A stretch of 64,000 nucleotides of DNA, from assembly GCF_000389965.1 (NCBI RefSeq), contig NC_021191.1, forward strand, positions 3,907,501 through 3,971,500, in the 5' to 3' direction. Numbering within the stretch: the stretch's first letter is position 1; the number at the start of each line of letters is the position of its first letter. Positions 1-6,002 of this stretch are shown here, piece by piece. The notes under the pieces are model-generated. The model had not been told where the DNA came from. It did no database searches and saw only the letters and a list, made by a program, of their open reading frames with translations. The DNA comes from Actinoplanes sp. N902-109 (GTDB taxonomy: Bacteria > Actinomycetota > Actinomycetes > Mycobacteriales > Micromonosporaceae). Both the position numbers and the translations under genes were made by a program.

Positions 1-256
1 CCATAGCGGACAGTTAATAGCCGGTACGGGGTTCGGCGGAGCCGGAAGAACGGCTGGAAAAGGTGTCGGATCGAGGACGGGCGCCGGGCTGTCACGGTGT
101 TGTTTCTGATGCATCCGGAATGTGCTGCGGTGAATAACCGGATCGCCGGCCAGATCCGGGAGGTGTTGGTGACGGCGAACGACACCAGCGGCGGGTGCCG
201 GGGGTCGAGGTCCTGGTGGGTCGGCACCGCCGGGGTCGCCGGGTGATGATGGGCGC
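1..256. other. Leading intergenic stretch with an unrecognised open reading frame
   Basis: No recognisable gene lies here. On the plus strand one frame stays open from about position 7 to a TGA at 244-246, with a possible GTG start at 97. Its product reads like real protein in the middle (LFLMHPECAAVNNRIAGQ) but ends in a Gly/Arg/Trp-rich tail. It matches no family I know. It may be the relic of a gene broken near the window edge, or chance. Confidence 0.3.
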
Positions 257-1219
257 GTGGCTTTCTTCGATCTTCCCGTGACCGAGCTGGAGCGCTACCA
301 CCCCGAGGTGTCCGAGCCGACCGGCTTCGACGACTTCTGGCGCCGTACCCTGCCGGGGCCGGGGGGTGGGCCGGCGGAGTTCGTGCCGTACGACGCCCTG
401 CTGCCCAACGTCGCCGTGCATGACGTGCGGTTCCCCGGCTTCGCCGATGAGCCGGTCGCAGCCTGGTTCCTCACCCCGCGCGAGGTCGACGCGCCGCTGC
501 CGACCGTGGTGCACTACATCGGGTACGGCGGCGGCCGGGGCAAACCGCACGAGTGGCTGCTCTGGCCGGCCGCCGGCTATGCGGTGCTGGTGATGGACAC
601 CCGCGGGCAGGGTGCGGGGGAGACCCCGGACCTGCCCGGCGTGGGCCCGCAGCGGGTCGGTCTGATGACCCGCGGCCTGCTCGACCCGGAGCAGTACTAC
701 TACCGGCGGGTGATCGCCGACGCCGTCCGGGCGGTGGACGCGGTGAAGACCCGCCCGGAGGTGGACCCGGCGCGCATCGTGGTGGCCGGCGGCAGCCAGG
801 GCGGTGCCCTCGCCCAGGCGGTGGCGGGGTTGCGCGACGACGTGGCCGCGGCCTTGATCGACGTGCCGTTCCTGACCCATTTCCGGCGGGCCTCCGAGAT
901 CACCGACGCCTACCCGTACCGGGAACTGGCCGACCTGTTCCAGCGCAACCGGCACCTCGTCGAACCGGCGTTCGCGACGCTGGGCTTCTTCGACGGGCTG
1001 CACTTCGCGTCCCGCGGCACCGCGCCCGCGCTGTACTCGGTCGCCCTGATGGACGACGTGTGCCCGCCCTCGACGGTGTACGCCGCGTTCAACCGGTACG
1101 GCGGGCGCAAGCGGCTGCAGGTGTGGCCGTACAACGGGCACGAGAGCGGCCAGACCTTCCAGCCGCCGGTCAGCCTGGCCTTCCTGCGCGACGTGCTGGG
1201 GGCCGGCGCCGCGCATTGA
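257..1219 (+). CDS. Acetylxylan esterase / cephalosporin-C deacetylase family (CE7-like) hydrolase
   Basis: This 320-residue alpha/beta hydrolase has the layout of CE7 esterases, which remove acetyl groups from xylo-oligosaccharides and similar acetylated sugars. The nucleophile motif is GGSQGG with Ser180, the acid lies in MDDVCPPST (Asp266) and the base in NGHES (His295). The oxyanion-loop region reads DTRGQG. The length is usual for the family. No signal peptide is visible, so it is probably cytoplasmic and acts on imported acetylated oligosaccharides. The GTG at 257 is the first start consistent with the family N-terminus, though no good ribosome-binding site precedes it. The next gene encodes a secreted acetyl esterase, so the pair could split deacetylation between outside and inside the cell. 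Confidence 0.85.
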   Translation: MAFFDLPVTELERYHPEVSEPTGFDDFWRRTLPGPGGGPAEFVPYDALLPNVAVHDVRFPGFADEPVAAWFLTPREVDAPLPTVVHYIGYGGGRGKPHEWLLWPAAGYAVLVMDTRGQGAGETPDLPGVGPQRVGLMTRGLLDPEQYYYRRVIADAVRAVDAVKTRPEVDPARIVVAGGSQGGALAQAVAGLRDDVAAALIDVPFLTHFRRASEITDAYPYRELADLFQRNRHLVEPAFATLGFFDGLHFASRGTAPALYSVALMDDVCPPSTVYAAFNRYGGRKRLQVWPYNGHESGQTFQPPVSLAFLRDVLGAGAAH

Positions 1220-1224
1220 GTATC

Positions 1225-1238
1225 TGGGAGCGCTCCCG
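1225..1238. promoter_or_regulatory. CebR-type operator (TGGGAGCGCTCCCG)
   Basis: This 14-bp site differs at only the last base from the perfect palindrome TGGGAGCGCTCCCA bound by CebR, the LacI-family cellobiose-responsive repressor of actinomycete cellulase genes. It covers the expected -35 region of the promoter whose -10 is at 1256-1261, so binding would block transcription of the CE3-like esterase gene. No cebR gene is in this window, so control would come from elsewhere. Confidence 0.75.
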
Positions 1239-1255
1239 TAGGATCGACGCTTGTC

Positions 1256-1281
1256 TATAATTTGAGGGTGCCTGCGGGAGG
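1256..1281 (+). promoter_or_regulatory. -10 box and ribosome-binding site of the CE3-like esterase gene
   Basis: TATAAT at 1256-1261 is a perfect -10 hexamer. The expected -35 region (about 1233-1238) is poor and lies in the CebR-type site. GGGAGG at 1276-1281 sits 5 bases before the ATG at 1287 and fixes that start. Confidence 0.6.
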
Positions 1282-1286
1282 TCCCG

Positions 1287-2345
1287 ATGCGAAAGCCGAT
1301 GCGTCTGCTCGTCGCGGCGCTCACCCTGGTCGCCGCGACGGTCGTGTCGGCCGGGGTGGCCGCGGCGGAGTCGAACGGCGGGGTGCGGGTGATGCCGCTG
1401 GGCGACTCGATCACCGACGGCTACAACGTCCCCGGTGGTTACCGGATCGGCCTGTGGCAGAAGCTGGTCGCCGGTGGCTACACCGTCGACTTCGTCGGCT
1501 CCGGGTCCAACGGGCCGGCCGCGCTCGGCGACCACGACCACGAGGGCCACTCCGGCTGGACCATCGCCCAGATCGACGCGAACATCACCGGCTGGCTGCA
1601 GCGGTACACCCCGCGCACGATCCTGCTGCACATCGGCACCAACGACATGTACGGCGACGCGGCCGGCGCCGCGACCCGCCTGGCCACCCTGGTCGACCAC
1701 ATCACCACCCAGGCCCCGAACACCGAGCTGTTCGTGTCGACGATCATCCCGCGGACCTGCTGCGACGCCACCGTGCGCAGCTACAACGCGCAGATCCCCG
1801 GCATCGTGTCCAGCCGGGCCAACGCCGGCAAACACGTACACCTGGTCAGCATGTACAACGCACTGACCACAGCGGACCTCGCCGACGGCACGCACCCGAA
1901 CGCGGGCGGCTACAACAAGATGGCCACGGTCTGGTATTCGGCGCTGCGCTCGGTGCCGGGCAGCATCGGGACGGACACCCCGCCGACGAGCCCGTCGGCC
2001 ACCCCGCCGACCAGCCCGTCGGCCACCCCGCCGACCGTTCCGGCGGGTGCGTGCACGGCCGGATACCGGCTGACCGGCAGCTGGGGCGGCGGCTTCCAGG
2101 CCGAGGTGACGGTCCAGGCCGGCGCCGCCGCGGTCAACGGCTGGACGGTGCGCCTGACCCTGGCCGGTGGGCAGAGCATCACCAGCCTGTGGAACGGCGT
2201 GAACACCGGCAGCACCGGTGCGGTCAGCGTGCGCAACGCGGACTACAACGGCTCCGTCCCGGCCGGCGGCACGACCACGTTCGGGTTCGTCGCCAACGGT
2301 GACGGCAGCGCCGCGCCGACCGGTGTGACCTGCACCAGCCCCTGA
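1287..2345 (+). CDS. Secreted SGNH/GDSL esterase (CE3-like acetylxylan esterase) with C-terminal CBM2
   Basis: This 352-residue exported enzyme starts with a signal peptide (about residues 1-27, ending in VAAAES). An SGNH hydrolase domain follows: block I GDSITDG, block III HIGTNDMYG, and the Asp/His pair in DGTHPNAGG. The combination with DHEGHSGWTI is typical of CE3 acetylxylan esterases. A Thr/Pro/Ser linker made of repeated TSPSATPP units leads to a C-terminal domain of about 100 residues. That domain has the Trp and paired-Cys pattern of family 2 carbohydrate-binding modules, which bind cellulose or xylan. The enzyme probably deacetylates plant polysaccharide outside the cell. The CebR-type box in its promoter ties it to the cellulose regulon. 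The CBM assignment is a little less certain than the esterase domain. Confidence 0.87.
   Translation: MRKPMRLLVAALTLVAATVVSAGVAAAESNGGVRVMPLGDSITDGYNVPGGYRIGLWQKLVAGGYTVDFVGSGSNGPAALGDHDHEGHSGWTIAQIDANITGWLQRYTPRTILLHIGTNDMYGDAAGAATRLATLVDHITTQAPNTELFVSTIIPRTCCDATVRSYNAQIPGIVSSRANAGKHVHLVSMYNALTTADLADGTHPNAGGYNKMATVWYSALRSVPGSIGTDTPPTSPSATPPTSPSATPPTVPAGACTAGYRLTGSWGGGFQAEVTVQAGAAAVNGWTVRLTLAGGQSITSLWNGVNTGSTGAVSVRNADYNGSVPAGGTTTFGFVANGDGSAAPTGVTCTSP
1982..2036 (+). repeat. 24-bp tandem repeat encoding the Thr/Pro linker
   Basis: Two near-perfect 24-bp units plus a partial third encode the TSPSATPP linker between the esterase and the binding module. Such repeats vary easily in copy number by slippage. 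Confidence 0.6.
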
Positions 2346-2350
2346 GCCTC

Positions 2351-2367
2351 CCGGGCGCGGCGCCCGG
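2351..2367. terminator. GC hairpin between convergent genes
   Basis: CCGGGCG-CGG-CGCCCGG forms a 7-bp stem with a 3-base loop just after the esterase stop. It has no U-tract. It is a possible U-less terminator between the convergent esterase and SDR genes. Confidence 0.35.
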
Positions 2368-2528
2368 TCGTGCGGGCGACCAACGACCTCGCCGCGTCCG
2401 GTCGCCTGGGCGCTGAGCCGGCTCGAGCACATCCGGGCCGTGCTGAGTCCCGGGCGACCGCTGTCCCCGGCGGAGCCGTGCGTGCGCGTCATCGGTGCCC
2501 AGCTGAGCTGCCGGTGGACGCCGATGTG

Positions 2529-3269
2529 TCACACCTGGTTCTGGCCGCCGTCCACGTCGAACTCGGCGCCGGTCACGAAGGAGCTCTGCGGCCCGGCCAG
2601 GAACGCGGCGACGTCGGCGATCTCCTCCGGGCGGCCCATCCGGCCCAGTGGCAGCCCGGCGGCGAGCTCCTCGTGGAACCGCTCCGTGGTACTGCCCAGC
2701 CGGGCGGCCAGGTTCTCGATCGCCGGGGTGTCGACCGGTCCCGGACTGAGCACGTTGACCCGGACCCGCGGCGCGAGTTCCGCCGCGAACGTGCGCCCGA
2801 GGCTGCGAACGGCTGCCTTCGAGGCGGCGTACAGGCCCATGCCCTTGGGGCCGAGCCGGTTGGTGGACGACGACAGCAGGATCACCGACGCGCCGTCGGT
2901 GAGCAGCGGGATCGCCTTCTGCACGGTGAGCAGGGTGCCTTTGACGTTCACGCCGAACACGTGCGTGTAGTGCTCCTCGGTGGCGTCGGCGAGGGGGCCG
3001 CCGACGCCGAGCCCGGCGTTCGCGACCACCACGTCCAGCGCGCGGCCGTCCGCGCGGACGGTGTCGAACAGCCGGTCCAGGTCGCCGGCGTCGGACACGT
3101 CGCACGGAACGGCGATGGCGTCGGGCCCGATGGCAGTCGCGGCGGTGTCGAGTTCGTCCACCCGGCGTCCGGTCAGGTACACCCGGGCGCCGTCGGCTGC
3201 GAGCCGCTGCGCGATGGCCCGGCCGATCCCGCTGGAGGCGCCGGTGACTACTGCTGTGCGCTGGCTCAT
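2529..3269 (-). CDS. Short-chain dehydrogenase/reductase (SDR)
   Basis: This 246-residue classical SDR oxidoreductase has the cofactor motif TGASSGIG near the N-terminus, NAG in VVANAGLG, the catalytic Ser in LLSSSTNR and the YAASK tetrad near residue 150. It ends with the FVTGAEFDVDGG segment common to FabG-like members. The substrate cannot be read from sequence. It has its own promoter region: a terminator closes the upstream Rrf2-type gene, and the intergenic gap carries a GTAAC-N7-GTTAC palindrome also found before that regulator. The gene is therefore probably the regulator's target. In similar Rrf2-SDR pairs the reductase answers electrophile or redox stress, but that is inference here. 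Confidence 0.88.
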   Translation of the reverse strand: MSQRTAVVTGASSGIGRAIAQRLAADGARVYLTGRRVDELDTAATAIGPDAIAVPCDVSDAGDLDRLFDTVRADGRALDVVVANAGLGVGGPLADATEEHYTHVFGVNVKGTLLTVQKAIPLLTDGASVILLSSSTNRLGPKGMGLYAASKAAVRSLGRTFAAELAPRVRVNVLSPGPVDTPAIENLAARLGSTTERFHEELAAGLPLGRMGRPEEIADVAAFLAGPQSSFVTGAEFDVDGGQNQV

Positions 3270-3288
3270 GGGGTCGTCCCTCTCATTG

Positions 3289-3305
3289 GTAACTGTTCCT
3301 GTTAC
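3289..3305. promoter_or_regulatory. Palindromic operator GTAAC-N7-GTTAC before the SDR gene
   Basis: GTAAC (3289-3293), a 7-base spacer and GTTAC (3301-3305) lie 20 bases upstream of the SDR start codon. The same arms and spacing occur at 3794-3810 before the Rrf2-type gene, which makes binding by that regulator likely. Confidence 0.65.
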
Positions 3306-3315
3306 ATATTCGGGT

Positions 3316-3345
3316 AAAAAAAGACCCGGCCGGTCGGGCGGCCGG
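3316..3345 (-). terminator. Rho-independent terminator of the Rrf2-type gene
   Basis: Read on the minus strand, a 7-bp perfect stem (arms 3339-3345 and 3326-3332) with a 6-base loop is followed within three bases by seven T residues (3322-3316). It starts directly after the regulator's stop codon and separates it from the SDR gene. Confidence 0.8.
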
Positions 3346-3346
3346 A

Positions 3347-3778
3347 TCAGCGTGCGACGAGGATGCCGGACAGGACGTCCTCGACGGTGCTGCGGGACAG
3401 CTCGGTCCGCAGCACGTCACCGAGATGCTCATACATGCGGCTCAGTACCGGCTGGATGCCGCCGCCGATCACGCACCCCGGATCGGGCTCGCCGTGATGC
3501 AGGCCGAACAACGGCTCGTCGCCGAGCGCGTCGTACACGTCCAGCAGTGAGATGGAGGCCGGCTCCCGGGTCAGCGTCCAGCCGGAGCCCGGACCGCGCC
3601 CCGATTCCACCAGCCCGGCCCGGCGCAGCTCACCGAGCAGCCGCCGGATCACCACCGGGTTGGTGCCCGCGCTGCCCGCTATCTGTTCCGACGTGGCCGG
3701 GCCCCGGCCACGTCGCTGGTGGAGGCCGATCCACGCAACCGCGTGCACCGCCACCGTCAGCCTGCTGTTCGCGCTCAT
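3347..3778 (-). CDS. Rrf2-family transcriptional regulator
   Basis: This 143-residue DNA-binding protein has the Rrf2 fold: an N-terminal winged helix-turn-helix (SRLTVAVHAVAWIGLH, then the recognition region NPVVIRRLLGELRRAGLV) and a C-terminal dimer helix. Iron-sulfur Rrf2 proteins such as NsrR and IscR carry three conserved Cys residues. This one has a single Cys, in PGCVIGGG, so it probably binds no cluster and belongs with the YwnA/HypR-like members, which sense by thiol oxidation or by ligand. A GTAAC-N7-GTTAC palindrome lies just upstream, suggesting autoregulation. The same site precedes the downstream SDR gene. Confidence 0.85.
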   Translation of the reverse strand: MSANSRLTVAVHAVAWIGLHQRRGRGPATSEQIAGSAGTNPVVIRRLLGELRRAGLVESGRGPGSGWTLTREPASISLLDVYDALGDEPLFGLHHGEPDPGCVIGGGIQPVLSRMYEHLGDVLRTELSRSTVEDVLSGILVAR

Positions 3779-3793
3779 TGCCGCCTCCGATGT

Positions 3794-3810
3794 GTAACCG
3801 TATTAGTTAC
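3794..3810. promoter_or_regulatory. Palindromic operator GTAAC-N7-GTTAC before the Rrf2-type gene
   Basis: GTAAC (3794-3798), a 7-base spacer and GTTAC (3806-3810) sit 15 bases upstream of the regulator's ATG. Both copies continue outward on the right as GTTAC-N-TAT. This is probably an autoregulatory site. Confidence 0.65.
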
Positions 3811-4303
3811 CTATGGCGGCGTCAAACGACACTTCTGCCGACGCCGCGCCGGCCTGCTCCGTGGACCAGCCGGAGGCAGGCCTTCCGGGCGTCGGCACGT
3901 GGCGGATGCGGTCGAGCACCGTGGACGCGCCGGATCCGGCCGGGGCCCGGGTGGACTCTGCGCGCCGAAATCGGCCGTTTCGACGCTCGGATGAAGCGAC
4001 TCCTGCCCAGCGTCGGACGCGGACAACGCCGACGCCGACGCCGGATCGAGTTCCGGCGGGATCTGCCCGGAATGTGCTGCGCGGCTGTCATGTCCGCGTT
4101 CTCAGCCACCGGGGGGCCCACGTCAGCTCGGCGGTGGTGAGGTGCTGCTGACCGGACGCTGCCGGTGTGGTGCGTCGCCGCCGCCTGTCCTCGTCGGGCG
4201 GTGACAGGTGTGGTGACGGCCGCGCCCCGGCGGAACCGGTGTCAGCCCCGGCGGCGGGCCCGACCGGCCGCGCGGTCGCCGGTCAGTGCGGGGCGGTCGC
4301 CGG
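3811..4303. other. Intergenic region without a convincing gene
   Basis: Several frames are open here because of the high GC content, including one from 3813 to 4151 directly after the palindrome. Their products are Arg/Ser/Pro-rich and resemble no protein. The only structure I see is the 21-bp tandem repeat at 4272-4313. Confidence 0.5.
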
Positions 4304-4313
4304 TCAGTGCGGG
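4272..4313. repeat. Two-copy 21-bp tandem repeat
   Basis: The unit GCGGTCGCCGGTCAGTGCGGG occurs twice without a gap (4272-4292 and 4293-4313). It overlaps the last codons of the polysaccharide deacetylase gene, which ends at 4304, so a slippage event probably created the present C-terminus or 3' flank. Confidence 0.6.
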
Positions 4314-5152
4314 GAGGAGGCCGGGGACGAGCCGGCCCGGTGGTCGGGTGCGGCGTGCCGGGCCCCGGCGACCAGCTCCGACACCGTGGCGAAGCGGAAG
4401 CCGCGGGCGCGCAGGCCCTCGGCCATGGCGGCGAGGCCGCGCAGGGCGACCAGCCGGCGGTCGTCGCCGACGTCGTGGGCCAGGATGATGTCGCCCGGGC
4501 GGGCCGCCTCGACGATCGCCCGGGCCTGGCCGGCCGGGTCGCCGGGGAACTGGCGCTCGTGCATCTGCTGCGACCAGAGGATCACGTCGTAGCCCATCGA
4601 GTCGGCCGCCAGCAGGGTCGAGCCGCCCAGGTGGCCGTACGGTGGCCGGAGCAGCGTGGGAACCCGGCCGGTGACCTCGCCGATCAGGTCGTGGGTGCGG
4701 CGCAGTTCGGTGGTCACCCCGGCCAGGTCGAGGGTGGCGAGATCGGTGTGTGACCACGAGTGGTTGCCGACCTCGTGGCCGGCGAGCCGGTCGCGCACCA
4801 GTCCGGCGTGCTCACGCAGGTTGCGCCCGACCATGAAGAAGGTGGCGGGGACCCCGGCCGCGGCGAGGGTGTCCAGCACCTGGGGGGTCCAGCGCGGCCC
4901 GGGCCCGTCGTCGAAGGTCAGGGCGACGACCGGGTCCGTCGTCTCGGTGTGGTAGCGCACGGTGACGTCGGCGTGCCGGGCGGCGTCGAGGGTGTCGGCG
5001 GCCGCGGCGTACCCGCCGCCCAGCGGTGGCTTGTCCCAGCCGCACCAGTGCGGCAGTTCGGTGGCGCCGAGCGCACCGAGACCGGCCCCCGTGGCGGCCA
5101 GCAGGCCACCGCGCAGGACAGCGCGCCGGGACGGCCGGACAATCTTCACCAT
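4304..5152 (-). CDS. Exported polysaccharide deacetylase (NodB domain, CE4)
   Basis: This 282-residue protein has a twin-arginine type leader (PSRRAVLRGGLLAATGAG), so it is probably exported by Tat. The NodB domain carries the metal-binding motif TFDDGPG, the HSWSH pair (H-x3-H) and the RPPYG groove motif. A Leu/His motif near the end (IILAHDVG) closes the active site. Family members remove N- or O-acetyl groups from chitin oligomers, peptidoglycan or xylan with a divalent metal. I chose the ATG at 5152 because a GGGGGA site lies 7 bases upstream. An in-frame ATG at 5158 is too close to that site. The tail after residue 265 is low complexity and overlaps a tandem repeat. Confidence 0.87.
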   Translation of the reverse strand: MVKIVRPSRRAVLRGGLLAATGAGLGALGATELPHWCGWDKPPLGGGYAAAADTLDAARHADVTVRYHTETTDPVVALTFDDGPGPRWTPQVLDTLAAAGVPATFFMVGRNLREHAGLVRDRLAGHEVGNHSWSHTDLATLDLAGVTTELRRTHDLIGEVTGRVPTLLRPPYGHLGGSTLLAADSMGYDVILWSQQMHERQFPGDPAGQARAIVEAARPGDIILAHDVGDDRRLVALRGLAAMAEGLRARGFRFATVSELVAGARHAAPDHRAGSSPASSPH

Positions 5153-5354
5153 GGACATTCCCCCCGTGTCCGTATCGCCATTGTGCGATACCGGGGCGAG
5201 CGTCTCGTGCCCGCCGACCGGCCGGCATCCGCCGGGGGCGGGAGATCCGCGGCGGTGCGCTCCGCCGTTCGGCCGAGGCGCGGGCGTGATAAGGGGTGGC
5301 CCGGCGGTTACGGTCCGCCGCGCCTTCTTCCGGCCGGCGCCGGCGCCCTGCGGG

Positions 5355-5840
5355 TCAGGCGGGCAGCGCCGCTTCGATCGCGGTGATCACGGCCGGGTCC
5401 TCGGGCTCGGTGCGCGGGCCGAAGCGCACCACCGAGCCGTCCGGGGTGACGAGGAACTTCTCGAAGTTCCACCGGATGTCGCCGGTGTAGCCCTCGGCGT
5501 CGGCCGCCTGCGCCAGCTGGTCGTAGAGCGGGTGCCGCCCGGCGCCGTTGACCTCGATCTTCTCGGTGAGCGGGAAGCTGACGCCGTACGTGGTCGAGCA
5601 GAACTCCTCGATCTCCTCGGCCGTGCCGGGCTCCTGGCCGGCGAACTGGTTGCACGGCACGCCGAGCACCGTGAACCCGCGCGCGGCGTAGCGCTCCTGC
5701 AGCCGCTCGAGCCCGTTGTACTGCGGGGTCAGGCCGCACTTGGACGCCACGTTGACCACCAGCGTGGCGCTGCCGGGCCGGGGTCCGAGCCGCACGGACG
5801 GGTCGGTGCCGGCGGGGATGGTCACGTCGAAAATCGTCAT
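5355..5840 (-). CDS. Glutathione peroxidase-family thiol peroxidase
   Basis: This 161-residue protein reduces hydrogen peroxide or lipid peroxides. It carries the family signatures VNVASKCGLTPQY with peroxidatic Cys35 (Cys, not selenocysteine), the FAGQEP Gln, and RWNFEKFLV with the active-site Trp and Asn. In actinomycetes, which lack glutathione, such enzymes usually work with thioredoxin. A further Cys in LGVPCNQF and one in EEFCSTTYG are candidates for the resolving thiol. The ATG at 5840 gives the normal N-terminus (TIFDVTIP). An in-frame ATG at 5849 would add three residues. The gene is transcribed away from the mannosidase gene, and the two share a 162-bp divergent region. Confidence 0.88.
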   Translation of the reverse strand: MTIFDVTIPAGTDPSVRLGPRPGSATLVVNVASKCGLTPQYNGLERLQERYAARGFTVLGVPCNQFAGQEPGTAEEIEEFCSTTYGVSFPLTEKIEVNGAGRHPLYDQLAQAADAEGYTGDIRWNFEKFLVTPDGSVVRFGPRTEPEDPAVITAIEAALPA

Positions 5841-5923
5841 GCCGATCATGCTATTCGCCCGCGCGTTCCGCCGTTCGGCTGAGCCGTGCGGGCAGCAACG
5901 GTTCATATTTCCGGGAGGTTACT

Positions 5924-5937
5924 TGACAACGTTGTCA
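5924..5937. promoter_or_regulatory. Perfect LacI-type palindrome TGACAACGTTGTCA on a -35 box
   Basis: This 14-bp perfect palindrome has the CG centre and half-sites typical of LacI/GalR-family operators in actinomycete glycoside hydrolase promoters. Its left arm overlaps a consensus -35, TTGACA (5923-5928). An AAGGCT at 5947-5952 may be the -10. Binding would repress the downstream GH92 gene. The cognate repressor is not encoded in this window. Confidence 0.7.
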
Positions 5938-6002
5938 CGGGCGGTGAAGGCTGACGATCTCTGATCCGGGCGCCCCCAGCGCCTGCTCCCCTGGAGTCAT
6001 GC

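Noticed and set aside
3813..4151. Plus-strand frame starting 2 bases after the GTAAC-N7-GTTAC site, a possible third target of the Rrf2-type regulator
   Set aside because: It has no ribosome-binding site, and the product is Arg/Ser/Pro-rich without hydrophobic pattern or similarity to any family.
5355..5906. Longer N-terminus for the glutathione peroxidase with a CC pair and possible metal site
   Set aside because: The extra 22 residues have no similarity to the family, and the ATG at 5840 gives the standard start.
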